Part shown: positions 1 through 8,291 of the stretch, in pieces
How positions within the stretch are numbered: the stretch's first letter is position 1
How the letters are laid out: each line of letters begins with the position of its first letter
Origin: Bacillota bacterium
GTDB taxonomy: Bacteria > Bacillota > Bacilli > Alicyclobacillales > SLC66
Direction of reading: 5' to 3'
Assembly (NCBI GenBank): GCA_021846285.1
Contig: JAJZCB010000019.1
Coordinates: 1 to 48,037 of the forward strand
Length of the DNA: 48,037 bases
Program-made: the position numbers and the translations under genes
Notes under the pieces: model-generated
Seen by the model: only the letters and a program-made list of their open reading frames with translations
What the model was told of the DNA's origin: nothing
The model's database searches: none

Positions 1-148
1 CGCGGCGCAGTTTTGCCGCGTCTATATATATGCGCAAATTTTCCTTAACGGTTTCCTGGCCAATATATTCGTGCAGATAGCGCGGCCGCAGGGTTTCCTC
101 CCTGACGTCTTCCTCCAGTTGCACAGCATTTACGATGCGCTCGTGCAT
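1..148 (-). CDS. ruvB: Holliday junction helicase RuvB, N-terminal part (cut by window edge)
   Basis: The reverse strand encodes 49 residues starting MHERIVNAVQ, with LRPRYLHEYIGQE further on, the usual N-terminus of the RuvB branch-migration ATPase. RuvB hexamers pump DNA through the RuvA-bound Holliday junction. The Walker motifs lie beyond the window edge. A strong AAGGAGG (161-167 on the reverse strand) lies 12 bases before the ATG and overlaps the end of ruvA, so the gene is the last visible member of a ruvC-ruvA-ruvB operon. Confidence 0.93.
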   Translation of the reverse strand, partial: MHERIVNAVQLEEDVREETLRPRYLHEYIGQETVKENLRIYIDAAKLRR

Positions 149-165
149 TGGCGTCCGTTCCCTCC

Positions 166-789
166 TTACCGAGCCAGCGCCCTAAGTGCGAGCTTTACCC
201 CTTGCGCCAAATCCGCCGCCGCGATGTCGGCGGAAAGTTCCCTCAACACCGGCGCCGTTTCCCGGTCCGCAAAACCGAGAGCCGCGAGAGCCGTCTGAAC
301 CTCGGACAATCGACCGGAAAGCATGGATCCCTCCTGTTCGAGACGCTTTGTCGAGACGGAAACAGCGCCCGTTCCAGGAAACCCAGCCAAATCGTCGAGG
401 CGATCTTTCAATTCCAAAAGTAACCGCTGCGCAGTCTTGCTTCCGATTCCGGGAACACTGGTGAGCGCTCTGGCGTCCTCACCGCGCACGGCGGCAATGA
501 TCCCCGGCGCTCCCATGAAGCTGATCATTTGCAGGGCGAGCTTCGGACCTACCCCTCCGGCGTTTTGCAAGCGGATGAACAGACGCCGTTCCTCGTCCTG
601 CGCAAATCCATAGAGCAGTAACGCGTCTTCCCTAACGTGCTGATATGTGAAGATCCGGAGCGATTCCCCAATCTGGACGCTTTTGGCCAGCGGACCAGGC
701 ACATAGATGCGGTATCCCACACCTCCTGTGTCCATCACCAGCGCGTCGTCCTCTGTCCATGCCACCGTTCCATCCAAAAAGGCGATCAC
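166..789 (-). CDS. ruvA: Holliday junction DNA helicase subunit RuvA
   Basis: This 207-residue protein matches the family length. It binds four-way DNA junctions as a tetramer and loads RuvB. The N-terminal OB-fold (about 1-62) starts MIAFLDGTVAW. The helix-hairpin-helix region is visible as LQNAGGVGPKLAL and LTSVPGIGSKTAQRLL, two GxG-type DNA-backbone-binding hairpins. The C-terminal third (about 150-207) is the small flexible RuvB-contacting domain, ending in an Ala-rich helix. The start overlaps the ruvC stop by four bases, indicating translational coupling. Confidence 0.97.
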   Translation of the reverse strand: MIAFLDGTVAWTEDDALVMDTGGVGYRIYVPGPLAKSVQIGESLRIFTYQHVREDALLLYGFAQDEERRLFIRLQNAGGVGPKLALQMISFMGAPGIIAAVRGEDARALTSVPGIGSKTAQRLLLELKDRLDDLAGFPGTGAVSVSTKRLEQEGSMLSGRLSEVQTALAALGFADRETAPVLRELSADIAAADLAQGVKLALRALAR

Positions 790-1304
790 ACCGAACCCCT
801 CCCTGAACCCTCGCGGCTGTGCATGACGCGCGTCAAATAGGGACTGCTGTGAGCGTGCGCAATGGCAATGGCCAGAGCGTCTGCGGCGTCATCCGGCTTT
901 GGAATCGCCTGCAGTCCGAGCAGTATCCGGACCATCTCCTGCACCTGGCGCTTCTCGGCTCGGCCGTACCCGACCACCGCCTGCTTCACCTGCATCGGTG
1001 TGTAGGCGATCTGCGGCACGGCGGCCATTTCTGCGGCCAGCACGACGACGCCTCTCGCTTCTGAGGCCGTGAACGCTGTCGTCACGTTGCGATTGAAAAA
1101 CAGTTGCTCAATCGCGGCCACATCGGGTTTCAGGCGGGTGATAATATCGGTCACCGCTTCGTAGATATCGCGCAGTCTTTCGCCCGTTGGCGTATGCGGC
1201 ACTGTCTCGATGCAACCGTACTCGATCGCCGCGAGTCCGCGCACCGTGTCGATGACCCCGTATCCCGTTCGCCCAAAGCCAGGGTCGATCCCCAATATGC
1301 GCAC
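786..1304 (-). CDS. ruvC: Holliday junction resolvase RuvC
   Basis: This 172-residue RNase H-fold endonuclease cuts Holliday junctions symmetrically. The four acidic catalytic residues are in place: D7 in GIDPG, E66 in AIEQLFF, and D139 and D142 in the PDDAADALA segment. Length and all conserved blocks are normal. It overlaps ruvA by four bases and is the first gene of the ruv group. Upstream, a 309-base spacer containing a large inverted repeat separates it from yebC, so it may have its own promoter or depend on readthrough past that hairpin. Confidence 0.97.
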   Translation of the reverse strand: MRILGIDPGFGRTGYGVIDTVRGLAAIEYGCIETVPHTPTGERLRDIYEAVTDIITRLKPDVAAIEQLFFNRNVTTAFTASEARGVVVLAAEMAAVPQIAYTPMQVKQAVVGYGRAEKRQVQEMVRILLGLQAIPKPDDAADALAIAIAHAHSSPYLTRVMHSREGSGRGSV

Positions 1305-1333
1305 TCACAAAAGCCTCCCCCACTGTGTGCCTG

Positions 1334-1516
1334 CTCTGGCGGGGTCGTATACTGCGCCGCTGCTCAAACACGGCTGCGCCGAACTCGCCTCGGCACAGTA
1401 TACGACCCCGCCAGAGCGAGTGTTTCATCCCTGAAAAACGTCGCAGACGTTTTTTCATTCCACTGATGGCGGCGCGCAAGTGAGATTTTGCTTCGCAAAA
1501 CTCAGGCATGGAAGTC
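1334..1516. repeat. Structured intergenic repeat, copy 1
   Basis: A perfect 21-bp inverted repeat (1334-1354 with 1396-1416) encloses a 41-base loop (1355-1395). The loop holds a small CGGC-TGC-GCCG hairpin at 1371-1381. About 70 bases on, a second short palindrome, TTTTGC-TTC-GCAAAA (1486-1500), is followed by a tail that also recurs. The same arrangement occurs at 29755-29907. The loops differ at one base, while the stems differ at four aligned pairs and all four remain paired. The element lies between yebC and ruvC. It accounts for most of this gene-free stretch (1305-1613). Confidence 0.85.
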
Positions 1517-1613
1517 CGGTCTATCCTGTGTTCTTATTCGCCGTCACTCTCTCGACTCCCTGCTTTTCTGCAAAGCGCTGCCGCCAAACGAAGCGCTGTC
1601 CAACCAGGAACGA

Positions 1614-2348
1614 TCATGGCGCCTCTGAAAACTCCGCATTGGTATACACATTTTGCACGTCGTCATGTTCTTCAAGATCGCCCAGCAGCGCTGCTACACG
1701 CTCCGCTTCCTGTGCGGGAACCGCCACTGTCGTGATGGGGATGTAGGAAATCTGCGCACGATCAGAATGCACGTCGGCTAAACGCAAGGACTGGTCGACA
1801 TCCGTCAGATCCTCTGGAACTGTGTACAGCAAAAATCCGTCTTCCTGTTCCTCCAGATCATCCACACCGGCCTCCAGCGCGATCAACGTCATCTCATCTG
1901 CGGTGAGTTTCGCGCGGTCTCCGACTTCGATGAGACCTACCCGTTTAAACATCCACGCCACGCACCCGGACTCGCCGAGGCTGCCGCCTGCCCTCGAAAA
2001 CAGATGGCGAATCTCCGCAGCGGTCCTGTTGCGGTTACTCGTAGACAGTTCCAGCAAGACGGCTACTCCTGCCGGGCCGTACCCTTCATACATGAACTCC
2101 TCTACCTGCATGCCCTCGAGAGTGCCAGTGGCTTTCGCGATGGTACGTGTTATTGTGTCATTGGGCACACTCGCGACCCGCGCTTTATCCAGGGCGACTT
2201 TCAAGTGGTAATTCGTATCCGGATTACCGCCGCCGCGCCGGGCCGCCGCGTAAATATCGCGACACAGTTTCGTGAACAACTGCCCCTTGGAAGAATCCTG
2301 TTTGCCCTTGCGGTGAGCAATGTTTTTCCATTTCGAGTGTCCGGCCAT
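1614..2348 (-). CDS. yebC: YebC/PmpR family protein
   Basis: This 244-residue protein has the full family signature: MAGHSKWKNI at the N-terminus, the LFTKLCRDIYAAAR helix, the YEGYGPAGVA segment near the middle, and an acidic C-terminal half. Members are cytosolic. They have been described as transcriptional regulators, and more recent work on the family points to a ribosome-associated role in relieving stalls. It is often found beside ruvC, as here. It follows nadE after about 20 bases, so it probably shares the nitrilase-nadE transcript. Confidence 0.95.
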   Translation of the reverse strand: MAGHSKWKNIAHRKGKQDSSKGQLFTKLCRDIYAAARRGGGNPDTNYHLKVALDKARVASVPNDTITRTIAKATGTLEGMQVEEFMYEGYGPAGVAVLLELSTSNRNRTAAEIRHLFSRAGGSLGESGCVAWMFKRVGLIEVGDRAKLTADEMTLIALEAGVDDLEEQEDGFLLYTVPEDLTDVDQSLRLADVHSDRAQISYIPITTVAVPAQEAERVAALLGDLEEHDDVQNVYTNAEFSEAP

Positions 2349-2368
2349 AAAAACCCCGTGCCTCCCAC

Positions 2369-3217
2369 TTACATGCCCCAGTCGCGCGGATACCGAAAAT
2401 CAATGCCGATCGTTCGACTGGATACCTTCGCAATCACTGGCATGCGTCTCTTGTACTGATGTTGCCGAATGCGGCGCATCACCTGATCAACCAGTTCACC
2501 CTGAAAACCCTGCCTGACAACTTCCTCTTCCGTCAGCCGTTCATCCACCAACAAGTGCAAAATCGCATCGGCGTCTTCATAGGAGAATCCGAGTTCATCC
2601 TCATCGGTCTGGTCTTGCCACAGATCAGCGGAGGGCGCTTTGCGCCGGATCGACTCTGGCACGCTGAGTTGCCCCGCGATGGCGCGAACCTGCGTCTTGA
2701 ACAAATCGCCGACGGGGTTCAACGCGGAGGCCAGATCGCCAAACTGCGTGCCGTACCCGAGCAAAAGTTCCGTCTTGTTGCTCGTGCCAAGAGGAAGCGC
2801 CTGATACACGACCGACTGATCGTAAATGATGGACATGCGTTCTCGGGCCATCTTGTTTCCTCTGCGCAAATGGGTGGCGCGTTCCTGACAACTAAAATAC
2901 GCGTCCACCTGAGGGGTAATGTCAAACATCCGTTCTTGCAGACCGAGGTCGGCCAACACTTGTCTGGCGTCATTGACGCTGGCCTGGCTGCTTTCCCTAT
3001 AGGGCATGATCAGAGGGTAGACATGGTCTTTGCCAAGCGCCAGCACCGCTAGATACGCCACCACGGCAGAATCGATTCCTCCCGACAGGCCGAAAATGGC
3101 GTTGCGATGTCCCGTCTTCAGAATCTCGTCTCGCAGGAATCCTACGAGCACAGGTACTGCGCCAGCAACGCTGGTTTCGAGTTTACGGCAGATGTCCATG
3201 GCGCGATCGCGCTGCAT
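2369..3217 (-). CDS. nadE: NAD(+) synthetase, stand-alone synthetase domain
   Basis: This 282-residue ATP-pyrophosphatase-fold enzyme amidates deamido-NAD to NAD. The P-loop is SGGIDS (residues 45-50), and LGTSNKTELLLGYGT and the C-terminal RMPVIAKVS block are typical. The frame is open upstream to 3352, but I chose the ATG at 3217. A GGAGG lies just before it and it falls immediately after the nitrilase stop. The glutaminase domain that would supply ammonia is absent from this chain, but the adjacent upstream gene encodes a nitrilase-fold protein that could fill that role. Confidence 0.93.
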   Translation of the reverse strand: MQRDRAMDICRKLETSVAGAVPVLVGFLRDEILKTGHRNAIFGLSGGIDSAVVAYLAVLALGKDHVYPLIMPYRESSQASVNDARQVLADLGLQERMFDITPQVDAYFSCQERATHLRRGNKMARERMSIIYDQSVVYQALPLGTSNKTELLLGYGTQFGDLASALNPVGDLFKTQVRAIAGQLSVPESIRRKAPSADLWQDQTDEDELGFSYEDADAILHLLVDERLTEEEVVRQGFQGELVDQVMRRIRQHQYKRRMPVIAKVSSRTIGIDFRYPRDWGM

Positions 3218-3218
3218 A

Positions 3219-4067
3219 TTACTGTCCCTCCACAAGTCTCGCCAATGTCCGCTGGGTAAAATGAACGTCTTCATCGCGAAGTAACGGTGTACGGTAGCGC
3301 TCCTTGCGGATACTGGCCAAATCGAGGGAAAAGATCTCCAGGCGCTCGTCATGCGATTCTACCTTGCCCACCATCTCGCCGTCCGGACCGGCGATGGCAG
3401 AATGACCGAAGAAAAATACTCCATCTTCAAAACCGACTCGATTCACAAACACCACGTAACAGGTAAAAAGCTGTGCATAAGTGCGAATGAGCCGCTCCCA
3501 AAACAATTGCGAGCCCGAATGCGGATCTCCGCCAAGGGCGCGACCCGGACCCGCAGCAGGCACATACAGCACATCCATACCAGCCACGGACAGGAGGTAC
3601 GGAACAGAAGGATGCCAGACGTCCTCACAAATCGCAATACCGGCGCGATATTCCGCCACTGCAAATGAATTCAGCGACTCGCCGCGACTAAAATGTCTGC
3701 CTTCCTCAAATAGCCCATACGTCGGAAGGTAAATTTTGCGATGAACATGAATGACGCGGCCGCCGCTTGCGTATACAGAACACGTATAAAAGCGATGGGC
3801 AGCGCTTTCCTCGACAAAGCTGAATAAAACGTCGATGCGTTGACTCGCGCCGATCAGTTTCTCAATATCGGGATCATCGATCCTGCGCGCCACCTGATAC
3901 GTGAGATCCCGAAGCAGGTACCCTGTCAGTCCAAGCTCCGGAAAGACTACCACGTCCGCTCCCTGTTCCACTGCCCGATCAATAAAGGCCATATGCTTGT
4001 CCGCATTGGCATAAACATCTCCCAGAACAGGCTGCACCTGCCCCAAAGCGACGCGAATCGATTTCAA
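3219..4067 (-). CDS. Carbon-nitrogen hydrolase (nitrilase superfamily), possible glutaminase partner of NadE
   Basis: This is a 282-residue nitrilase-fold protein. The catalytic triad is readable as E44 (FPELGLTGY), K111 (RKIYLPTYG) and C147 (ICEDVWHP). These motifs match the N-terminal glutaminase domain of two-domain glutamine-dependent NAD synthetases. The gene ends two bases before the nadE start and shares its transcript, which suggests it makes ammonia for NadE from glutamine. That pairing is inference from motif and position. A free-standing amidase on another substrate is the alternative. Confidence 0.88.
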   Translation of the reverse strand: MKSIRVALGQVQPVLGDVYANADKHMAFIDRAVEQGADVVVFPELGLTGYLLRDLTYQVARRIDDPDIEKLIGASQRIDVLFSFVEESAAHRFYTCSVYASGGRVIHVHRKIYLPTYGLFEEGRHFSRGESLNSFAVAEYRAGIAICEDVWHPSVPYLLSVAGMDVLYVPAAGPGRALGGDPHSGSQLFWERLIRTYAQLFTCYVVFVNRVGFEDGVFFFGHSAIAGPDGEMVGKVESHDERLEIFSLDLASIRKERYRTPLLRDEDVHFTQRTLARLVEGQ

Positions 4068-4106
4068 TCCAGAATCCTCCCGACAATACGATTCATCCGT
4101 AGTATA

Positions 4107-5066
4107 TCACGCCAACGCCCGCATACGCTGCCGCAGCAACTGACTGGCAAATCTTACACGGATAGCCCCTCGCTGTTTCGCTTTTCCGGAACGTGCTCCT
4201 CTCAGTTCGCCGATCTCCCGCAACAGAACCGATGGAAACTCTGCGAGTGCAGCCAGCGCCTCCAGGTGCTCCCGGCCCAGTGGATGCACCCGGCAATAGG
4301 CGTCCAGCGCATCATTTTGCCACTGACCGGACGGATGGCGGTACATCATGTGATCAAACAGCTGATGCAGGTCGTAGATCGGCGAATCAGCCCCAGTAAG
4401 ATCAAAGTCGATCAGCCGCGCAGGCGCTCCAGCCGCCATCAAGATATTGTGAGGCGCGAGGTCGCGGTGGCAGAGCACTCCTGTCGCTCGATCGCGGTTC
4501 GTAAGGGCGGTGATTTGCCGATGAGGCAGACTGCGCAGCACATGCTCTGCCCGCCCGCGCCACTCCTCCCATTCTTCCCGCGAAATGCCCAGCAGTTCTC
4601 CTCGACTGGCCACTTCGTCGGCTCTTGCCAGCCGAAAGGCCAGCTTTTGCAAAATCGTCGTGCTGTGACGCAGTACAAAGGGAATGCGCAGTTGAGCCCT
4701 GTGTAACCGCGCTACGGCCTGCATGGCGCGCATCCGTTCGGCGGCGTTGGAAAAATCAGCGTGACGGCCCGCAAGCCACGGTTCGACCGTCACCGGCGCC
4801 TGTCGCCAATGACAGAATGGTTCCCCGTCGCAAGTGCTCAGGTATGATCGGGAAAGCCCCGCCTGTTCGAGCTGAGTTTTCACGTCCACTATGGCTCGCA
4901 GACGTTCTTCGGATACACCCTTGTCGGCGTCATAGCGCTTGCACATGAATCGGCCGCGATCTGTGACCAGCCCGACAACGCTGCGCATGGGTACCGTAGC
5001 CCAAATGCGCAGCCCATAGGATGTCTGAATGTGGTGCAACGCATCATCGGTCAGCCAAGTCTCCAT
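4107..5066 (-). CDS. CotS-like / aminoglycoside phosphotransferase-fold protein
   Basis: This 319-residue protein has a choline-kinase/APH-type fold. The catalytic loop is HRDLAPHN (about residues 200-207) and the metal-binding motif is IDFDLTG (about 219-225), so kinase residues appear intact. CotS-family proteins with this fold sit in the spore coat, and the neighbouring LysM spore gene supports such a role. The frame extends to an ATG at 5093, but that codon abuts a hairpin. The ATG at 5066 is preceded by GGAG at good spacing and is preferred. The substrate is unknown. Confidence 0.8.
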   Translation of the reverse strand: METWLTDDALHHIQTSYGLRIWATVPMRSVVGLVTDRGRFMCKRYDADKGVSEERLRAIVDVKTQLEQAGLSRSYLSTCDGEPFCHWRQAPVTVEPWLAGRHADFSNAAERMRAMQAVARLHRAQLRIPFVLRHSTTILQKLAFRLARADEVASRGELLGISREEWEEWRGRAEHVLRSLPHRQITALTNRDRATGVLCHRDLAPHNILMAAGAPARLIDFDLTGADSPIYDLHQLFDHMMYRHPSGQWQNDALDAYCRVHPLGREHLEALAALAEFPSVLLREIGELRGARSGKAKQRGAIRVRFASQLLRQRMRALA

Positions 5067-5096
5067 CAGAACCACTCCAGCGATTTGGCGCATGTA

Positions 5097-5129
5097 GACA
5101 GGACCGGTTGGAAACCCGCCGGTCCTGTC
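5097..5129. terminator. Hairpin between the LysM spore gene and the CotS-like gene
   Basis: An 11-bp perfect inverted repeat, GACAGGACCGG with CCGGTCCTGTC, has an 11-base loop just after the stop of the LysM gene. No clear T-run follows on either strand, so it may be a weak or partial terminator, or an mRNA 3'-end stabiliser separating the two genes. Confidence 0.5.
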
Positions 5130-5151
5130 GGGAACGTTTCATTGCTTCCAG

Positions 5152-6069
5152 TCAGCGCGACGCTGACTCTCTGAACCAGGATGATTCCATCTCCCAGGAC
5201 GATGAACTCTCACGCATCTTGATGTCCTTATGAAAATGAGCCGCCGGCCCTCCCTGAACAGGCGCAAAGGGAGAGGGAGCATACGGATAGGCGCCCTTGT
5301 GCGCCGGGTCCAATGGTCCTGTGATGATCACACCGGGCGGCAACATCGGATCCTCACAGACGATGGCCTCGCCAGCAGGCTTTTGCTCAATGATTTCTTC
5401 TGTGATGTACAGTTTCGCCACGGCTGGCGGCGTTGGTTTCATCTTTGGCATCTTCATCTTTGTAACGTGGGTTTCTTCCGCATACTGAAAGTCGGCCTTG
5501 ACCTGCAGCGGCGGCGGCGGAGCGGTGGGCGGCATGCCGCTGGGTACACCTCCGGAAGGCAACGGTTCTCCGTACGGCAGCGACTGATTCGGGGTCAACG
5601 GTTCTCCGAATGGCGCCATCGGTTGCGCGCTCGCCGGCGGTCCATACGGGTGCTGCGGTTCCCCGTAAGGCAGTGGTTGCCCGGAGACATAGTGGCCCGT
5701 ACCTGCAGGCGCATGGCCAGGCGCCTGAATCACTTGCCCTGGCATGATCTGGTCCGGATTGGCCACCTGTGGATTCATCATCAAAAGCTCCTGGAACGGA
5801 ACCCCGAGTTGCTTTGCAATCTTCCACATGGTGTCACCTGTTTTCACCACATACGGCCATACGGGTTCCGGATAACTGTACCCGTACGGGTCTGTCATTG
5901 TCGGCGCCATACCTGACGCGACAGCGGGCACATTGAGACGATCCCCGATGCGCAGTACATTGGGATTGGCGATTTGAGGATTTGCCGCAATGAGGGTTTG
6001 CAGAGACAGGCCAAAACGCTTGGCGATCTTCCACATGGTGTCCCCTTTTTGCACCACATATATGTTCAC
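5152..6069 (-). CDS. SafA-like LysM spore-coat morphogenetic protein
   Basis: This is a 305-residue protein with two LysM domains, at about residues 1-48 (VVQKGDTMWKIAKRFG) and 73-115 (VVKTGDTMWKIAKQLG). A long Pro/Gly/Tyr-rich tract follows and the C-terminus is Ser-rich and Met/Lys-rich. In B. subtilis, SafA uses an N-terminal LysM at the cortex-coat boundary and lies in the same neighbourhood as yrbC (yebC), nad genes and pheA, which supports the assignment. The start is a GTG preceded by GGGGG about ten bases away. No signal peptide is present, as expected for a mother-cell protein. Confidence 0.82.
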   Translation of the reverse strand: MNIYVVQKGDTMWKIAKRFGLSLQTLIAANPQIANPNVLRIGDRLNVPAVASGMAPTMTDPYGYSYPEPVWPYVVKTGDTMWKIAKQLGVPFQELLMMNPQVANPDQIMPGQVIQAPGHAPAGTGHYVSGQPLPYGEPQHPYGPPASAQPMAPFGEPLTPNQSLPYGEPLPSGGVPSGMPPTAPPPPLQVKADFQYAEETHVTKMKMPKMKPTPPAVAKLYITEEIIEQKPAGEAIVCEDPMLPPGVIITGPLDPAHKGAYPYAPSPFAPVQGGPAAHFHKDIKMRESSSSWEMESSWFRESASR

Positions 6070-6294
6070 TACATGTCAGCCCCCTAGGTCGAATGTCTGT
6101 AGCAATATATGCGGGCATGGGGCAAATGACAGGGGAACTGGAAAACATGGGCGTGGCTTTACGCTAAAAAGAACCGCACACCATACGGAATGTGCGTGGG
6201 GTTGGCACAAATCCGTCTGTTGGCAGTCCTTTTCAGTTTAAAATGAGTTGTGACGTCATTATAGGGTTTTCGACTAAATCTGTCAAATTTCTTG

Positions 6295-7197
6295 CTATTG
6301 GTCGGCTGATTTCTCGGCTGGCGAGTAACAGGGATAGGAACCGAGGTCCTTGACTGAGAACCCCGACAGCCGACCAAGTTCTGTGATCGCGTCACGCACG
6401 GTCTCGTCCGTGTCGCGCAGCAGCAAATCGATGTAGAAGTGATAGCTGCCCAGGCCACGGCGAGTTGGTCGGGACTCAAGCCGGGACAGGTTGATTCCAT
6501 GTCTCGCGAATACTCCGAGAACCTCAAAGAGCGCTCCCGGGTGGTCGTCTCCAAGAGCGAGCAGCAGAGAGGTCTTATAAACATCGGGCAGCGTCAATTC
6601 GCCGGAACCAGTGGCAGCGGGGCCTTCTTGCGGCGGTCTTTGGCCAGCCCTGACGATGAGTGCGAAGCGGGTCTCATTGTAGGGTTCGTCCTGGACATCC
6701 ATCTGCAGCAGTTGCAGGCCCGCTGCAAGGCCCGTCGCCAGGTCGCCGACGCACGCGATGGACGGATCGCCCCGTTGCGACACAAAGTGAATGGCTGCAG
6801 CCGTGCTGTCCATATCTGCATGATTGGCGTGCGGCATGATCATGCGGAGCGTTCGGCGACACTGCGCAAGAGCCTCGGGTTTTGAGCGAACCTCCAGAAT
6901 CCGCTGCGGATCTGTTCCCGCTATCGCAAAAGCGGCGTGCCTGATGGGCAACGTGACTTCCGCGCTGATATGCAGCGGCGCCACCGCCAACCGATCCAGC
7001 GTCACGAGAATGGAACCTTCCAGCGAATTCTCCATGGGCACCGCAGCTACGGCGACATCGCCGTTTTCCACAGCGTCCAGTGTCTGCGAGACAGATGGAT
7101 ACGGGCGGATGGCCATGCGGCCCGCATAGAGCGAATCGGCAAAAAAAAGCGCGGCCTGTTCGGTATAAGTGCCCTTGGGACCCAGATATCCAATCAT
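6295..7197 (-). CDS. pheA: Prephenate dehydratase
   Basis: This 300-residue enzyme converts prephenate to phenylpyruvate in phenylalanine synthesis. The catalytic domain starts MIGYLGPKGTYTEQA and contains the active-site TRF (176-178, in NETRFAL). The C-terminal ACT domain has the phenylalanine-binding motifs GALFEVL (221-227) and ESRP (241-244), so feedback inhibition by phenylalanine is expected. The frame is open 16 codons further upstream, but AAGGAG at the right spacing marks the ATG at 7197. It is monofunctional, with no chorismate mutase part. Confidence 0.96.
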   Translation of the reverse strand: MIGYLGPKGTYTEQAALFFADSLYAGRMAIRPYPSVSQTLDAVENGDVAVAAVPMENSLEGSILVTLDRLAVAPLHISAEVTLPIRHAAFAIAGTDPQRILEVRSKPEALAQCRRTLRMIMPHANHADMDSTAAAIHFVSQRGDPSIACVGDLATGLAAGLQLLQMDVQDEPYNETRFALIVRAGQRPPQEGPAATGSGELTLPDVYKTSLLLALGDDHPGALFEVLGVFARHGINLSRLESRPTRRGLGSYHFYIDLLLRDTDETVRDAITELGRLSGFSVKDLGSYPCYSPAEKSADQ

Positions 7198-7244
7198 CGT
7201 AGTTCTCCTTTTCCATGAGCTCCCGACAGGCAGTGGCCTGCACA

Positions 7245-7397
7245 TCAGTCTCCAAACTGTAACCAGGCGGGCGTCCAGACTACTCCATAGGCATAGTCCG
7301 CAGGGTCATCGGCGCTCTCCACCACGTCACTCTCCCACTCAATCCACGTATCTTCATCGTTCGAGAAATCCATAAATCGTACGAACGCTGCTGACAT
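7245..7397 (-). CDS. Small acidic hypothetical protein (50 residues)
   Basis: I do not recognise this ORF. It reads MSAAFVRFMDFSNDEDTW and continues as a strongly acidic, Trp-rich peptide ending TPAWLQFGD. AAAGGTGG lies eight bases before the ATG. It fills the pheA-yunB gap on the transcribed strand, ending 48 bases before pheA. The competing 82-residue frame in the same place has no comparable ribosome site and looks compositionally random. Acidic bias and good initiation context favour a real gene, but no function can be given. Confidence 0.5.
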   Translation of the reverse strand: MSAAFVRFMDFSNDEDTWIEWESDVVESADDPADYAYGVVWTPAWLQFGD

Positions 7398-7538
7398 ATA
7401 GCCTGCCACCTTTCAAACGTGCCATGAAAATCCACGTTTGTATCAGGGTTCGTGGCCAACCATCCGTTGGCGGCAATGCGAACCTTAGACAGAGTATAGC
7501 ATCTGTCCAACGCGCGAAGCGCTGTCAATCATTGGCTG

Positions 7539-8249
7539 TCAATGCCCGTACGGAGTTGGATAGACCGGCATTCCGCTGCCCACGATCGTGGTTTGCGGCA
7601 CACTCCCGACAAATACGACGTAAGCGATCGGGATTCTCGTGTCCACTCGCACGGGAGTCGTGACAAACGGCACGACTACACTGACTTGAGCCATAATGTG
7701 CAGATACAGAATATGCACAGTCTGATTGATGCCGGCGGTCTTGACCACGGGCTCTACCTCGCTCTGCGCAGATCCCATGGGTTCGATCCGAATGGGAATC
7801 GAAGGACCCAACGTGGCCAGGATGGCGCTGCCCATGGACTGCAGCGCCGGCACGTAGATCGTGCGCTCTTCAAGTCGCGTCAGCACATGCTGCACTCTGA
7901 GCGTGGTGAGACTTTCAATGCGGGCGACTTCCGCAAAATTGAAATGGGCGCTTGTCACCCGACCATTTCGATCCTTATCGATCACGACAAGTTTTGCATA
8001 CTCCGCGTCTTCGGCAATCCGTTTGGTAAGCGCATCATTGATCGCCTGCGTAGCCATTTGGCGTGCGATGCCCGTCGCCATCGCCATAAATGGGGGACGG
8101 AGGCTACGGTCAAGCGCTGCTACGCTCTGGACAAGAGCAAACAGCGACAAAGACAGGAAGATCATGCTGAACCATGCATACCGTTTTACCCGTGACGGTT
8201 GGCGCCGCGCCCGAAAGCGAATGGAACCCGCCCCCTCGCATACTCGCAT
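7539..8249 (-). CDS. yunB: Sporulation protein YunB-like
   Basis: This 236-residue protein has a basic N-terminus, one membrane segment at about 27-48 (WFSMIFLSLSLFALVQ) and an extracytoplasmic remainder. The pattern of amphipathic helices (AINDALTKRIAEDAEYAKLV) and the late VRVDTRIPIAYVVF block match the YunB family, which is found in spore formers and required for normal sporulation in B. subtilis. It follows tyrS in the same direction after about 42 bases and may be read from the tyrS promoter as well as its own. The ATG at 8249 is the first available. The start is not certain. Confidence 0.8.
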   Translation of the reverse strand: MRVCEGAGSIRFRARRQPSRVKRYAWFSMIFLSLSLFALVQSVAALDRSLRPPFMAMATGIARQMATQAINDALTKRIAEDAEYAKLVVIDKDRNGRVTSAHFNFAEVARIESLTTLRVQHVLTRLEERTIYVPALQSMGSAILATLGPSIPIRIEPMGSAQSEVEPVVKTAGINQTVHILYLHIMAQVSVVVPFVTTPVRVDTRIPIAYVVFVGSVPQTTIVGSGMPVYPTPYGH

Positions 8250-8291
8250 ACTTGTCTGCTTTCATTGTATGCGGACTGGGGTGCGCTCACC

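Noticed and set aside
1108-1509. A 133-codon frame crossing structured repeat copy 1
   Set aside because: The frame exists only because the repeat is open. The stem pairing and the second copy explain the conservation better than coding.
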